From positions 1-33,900 of the forward strand of contig JAQGON010000033.1 in NCBI GenBank assembly GCA_028293565.1: a DNA stretch of 33,900 nucleotides. The letters are read 5' to 3'. The position numbers and the translations under genes were made by a program. The stretch comes from Verrucomicrobiota bacterium. GTDB taxonomy: Bacteria > Verrucomicrobiota > Verrucomicrobiia > Opitutales > Opitutaceae. Position 1 is the stretch's first letter. Each line of letters starts with the position of its first letter. The notes under the pieces were generated by a model. The model saw only the letters and a program-made list of their open reading frames with translations, did no database searches and was not told the origin of the DNA. Of this stretch, positions 32,660 through 33,900 are shown piece by piece.

Positions 32660-33274
32660 ATGACGGGACGCATTCCGAAATCCAGCGCGGCGCGCGCCGG
32701 CCTGCTGGCCCACACCCTGGCGATGCTGGAGGACGTGCCGGTGGGGCTGCTCCTCCTCGACGCGGACCTGCAGCCGCTGTGGTTCAACGCGGAGGCGGCG
32801 CGGGCGTGCGCGGTGTGGAACCACGGCGAGCGGCGCGCCGCGGCGCTGCGCGCGCGCCGCGAGTTCGTCGTGCCGGCGCCGCTGCTCGAGTCGTGCCGCG
32901 CGCTGCTCGCGGAGTCCCGGCTGAATTCCGCGCATCCCCATGTGGTCAGCGACCATGCGCGCGGGCTGCACGCGCGCGTGCGGCTGCACACGCCCGGGGC
33001 GGGGCGGCCGCCGGCGTTTCATGTTCATCTCGATTACCGGCGTCCCCGCGGGGACCGCCATCGTTCGCTGTCGCCCGGCGCGCTCGCGCTGCTCGCGCGG
33101 CTGACCGAGCGCGAGCGCGAGGTCGCGATGCGCGTGCGCGAGGGCCTGCGCACAAGCGAGATCGCCGGGGAGCTGCGCCGCAGCCCGCTCACGATCAAGA
33201 CCCAGCTCGCCGCCGTATTTTCCAAGCTGAACATCCGCGGACGCACGCGCGTCGCCGCGCTGCTCAACCGCTAG
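32660..33274 (+). CDS. LuxR-type transcriptional regulator with PAS-like N-terminus
   Basis: 204 residues from ATG 32660, which is preceded by a G-rich run; a TTG at 32624 is the alternative. The N-terminal part (about 18-45, MLEDVPVGLLLLDADLQPLWFNAEAARA) reads like the start of a PAS domain. The C-terminal helix-turn-helix (about 140-204: LTEREREVAMRVREGLRTSEIAGELRRSPLTIKTQLAAVFSKLNIRGRTRV) is a typical LuxR/GerE module. There is no receiver domain, so it is not a classical response regulator and may sense a ligand through the PAS-like part. Its position, divergent from hppD, makes it a candidate regulator of tyrosine breakdown, but that is only from context. Confidence 0.85.
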   Translation: MTGRIPKSSAARAGLLAHTLAMLEDVPVGLLLLDADLQPLWFNAEAARACAVWNHGERRAAALRARREFVVPAPLLESCRALLAESRLNSAHPHVVSDHARGLHARVRLHTPGAGRPPAFHVHLDYRRPRGDRHRSLSPGALALLARLTEREREVAMRVREGLRTSEIAGELRRSPLTIKTQLAAVFSKLNIRGRTRVAALLNR

Positions 33275-33291
33275 GAATTTCGGGAGGTCGT

Positions 33292-33395
33292 GTAGCACGG
33301 GTCTCCGACCCGTGAAGATGGACTCGAGCTAAACGGGTGGGCTCGACATTCTCCGTTGGCAGAGTCCGCCCACACGGGTCGGAGACCCGTGCTAC
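33292..33395. repeat. REP-like inverted repeat pair
   Basis: Two perfect 23-bp arms, 33292-33314 (GTAGCACGGGTCTCC, then GACCCGTG) and 33373-33395 (its reverse complement), flank 58 bases. Each arm is itself palindromic (CACGGGT-CTCCG-ACCCGTG). The region lies between the LuxR-type gene stop and the CHASE3 gene start. Layout and size resemble REP/BIME elements; no transposase is present here. Confidence 0.88.
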
Positions 33396-33464
33396 CCGCG
33401 GCGAACCGGATCGGGTGATTGCGGTTGTAGGAAGGCGCCGCGGGTTGTCTTATTCGGTTCCGCA

Positions 33465-33900
33465 ATGCTTTTCACCATCGAGCGCAAGATCGTCCTGGCC
33501 TTCGGCGTCACGATCGCCGCGCTCGGGTTGATGGTGGGAGGGGCGTGGTGGAACATCTCGCGCTACGAATCGACGTTCCGCTGGGTCGATCACACCCACC
33601 AGGCGCTCTACGAGCTGGAGGCCCTGCTCAATCGCGTCCAGATCATCCAGATCGAATCCCTGCGTTTCGTGATCACCGCCGATCCCTCCTGCCTCGAACG
33701 GCGGGCCGCCGGCGAGAAGCTCGCGCGGGAATCCTGGGGCCGGCTGCAGCAGCTGACCCTCGACAACGCCGCGCAGCAGCGCCGGCTCGCCCAGGTCAAG
33801 CCGCTCATCGATGAGCTCGTCCGCGTGACCGACGTCCGCATCCTGCTCCGGCAGCGCGAAGGTCTGGAGGCCGCGGCGGCAAACGTCACCCGCGGCGAGG
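33465..33900 (+). CDS. CHASE3-domain sensor protein, N-terminal part (3' end outside window)
   Basis: The frame from ATG 33465 is open to the end of the window, giving 145 residues. The first ~28 residues contain a membrane segment (IVLAFGVTIAALGLMVGGAWW). The periplasmic part follows the CHASE3 pattern: RWVDHTHQALYELEALLNRVQIIQIESLRFVITADPSCLERR, a helical bundle preceding a second membrane helix. CHASE3 sensors are usually histidine kinases or diguanylate cyclases; the output domain is beyond the window. The start is 66 bases after a REP-like element. Confidence 0.8.
   Translation, partial: MLFTIERKIVLAFGVTIAALGLMVGGAWWNISRYESTFRWVDHTHQALYELEALLNRVQIIQIESLRFVITADPSCLERRAAGEKLARESWGRLQQLTLDNAAQQRRLAQVKPLIDELVRVTDVRILLRQREGLEAAAANVTRGE

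Overview
This GC-rich window (33.9 kb, about 27 genes) looks like chromosomal DNA of a Gram-negative heterotroph. Secreted and lipoprotein signals, a periplasmic M13 peptidase, GYF-domain and DUF2339/DUF3999 membrane proteins and dispersed 9-nt-period intergenic repeats all resemble what is seen in Verrucomicrobiota, perhaps Opitutales. That placement is an inference from gene flavour, not from a marker-gene comparison. Most start codons have no recognisable Shine-Dalgarno sequence. I see no tRNA, rRNA, CRISPR array, transposase or phage gene.

Layout. 1-894: 3' end of asnS. 1014-3985: an IcmF-type adenosylcobalamin acyl-CoA mutase split into two cistrons that overlap by ATGA. 4094-4723 (-): exported S24/S26-fold protein that lacks the catalytic lysine. 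4957-7256: two-component pair (receiver plus degenerate receiver plus NarL-type kinase, then a NarL/LuxR regulator), also joined by ATGA. 7410-8990 (-): protein with a DUF4177-like N-terminus and three copies of an unrecognised ~84-residue module. 9051-10244 (-): membrane-anchored esterase. 10300-12356 (+): rsuA, yhbY and a GYF-domain membrane protein. 12391-15096 (-): a four-gene bufferin (copper-buffering RiPP) cluster, read bufA2-bufB-bufC-bufD. 15257-16228 (-): D-2-hydroxyacid dehydrogenase. 16288-17900 (-): agarase-like glycosidase coupled to a YbaY/YscW-type lipoprotein. 18032-18814 (+): 3-hydroxybutyrate dehydrogenase. 18990-20471 (-): exported TIM-barrel glycosidase-like protein. 20659-22695 (-): M13 metallopeptidase. 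22845-27918 (+): DUF2339/DUF3999 membrane pair. 28085-32527 (-): tyrosine-catabolic run hppD, hmgA, flavin reductase, thiolase. 32660-33274 (+): LuxR-type regulator. 33465-33900: 5' end of a CHASE3 sensor.

The most interesting system is the bufferin cluster. It has an exported 99-residue precursor with eight cysteines at near-regular six-residue spacing, the MNIO (DUF692) enzyme that would modify the cysteines, its DUF2063 partner and a DoxX membrane protein. A strong intrinsic terminator sits between the precursor gene and the enzyme genes, which suggests the peptide is made in excess. The split IcmF, the triple-module protein and the repeat families are the next most notable items.

The metabolic genes fit amino-acid and short-chain acyl-CoA use. 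HppD and HmgA start tyrosine breakdown towards fumarate and acetoacetate. Thiolase and BdhA act at the acetoacetate/acetoacetyl-CoA level. The B12 mutase rearranges a branched acyl-CoA. maiA and fah are not in the window.
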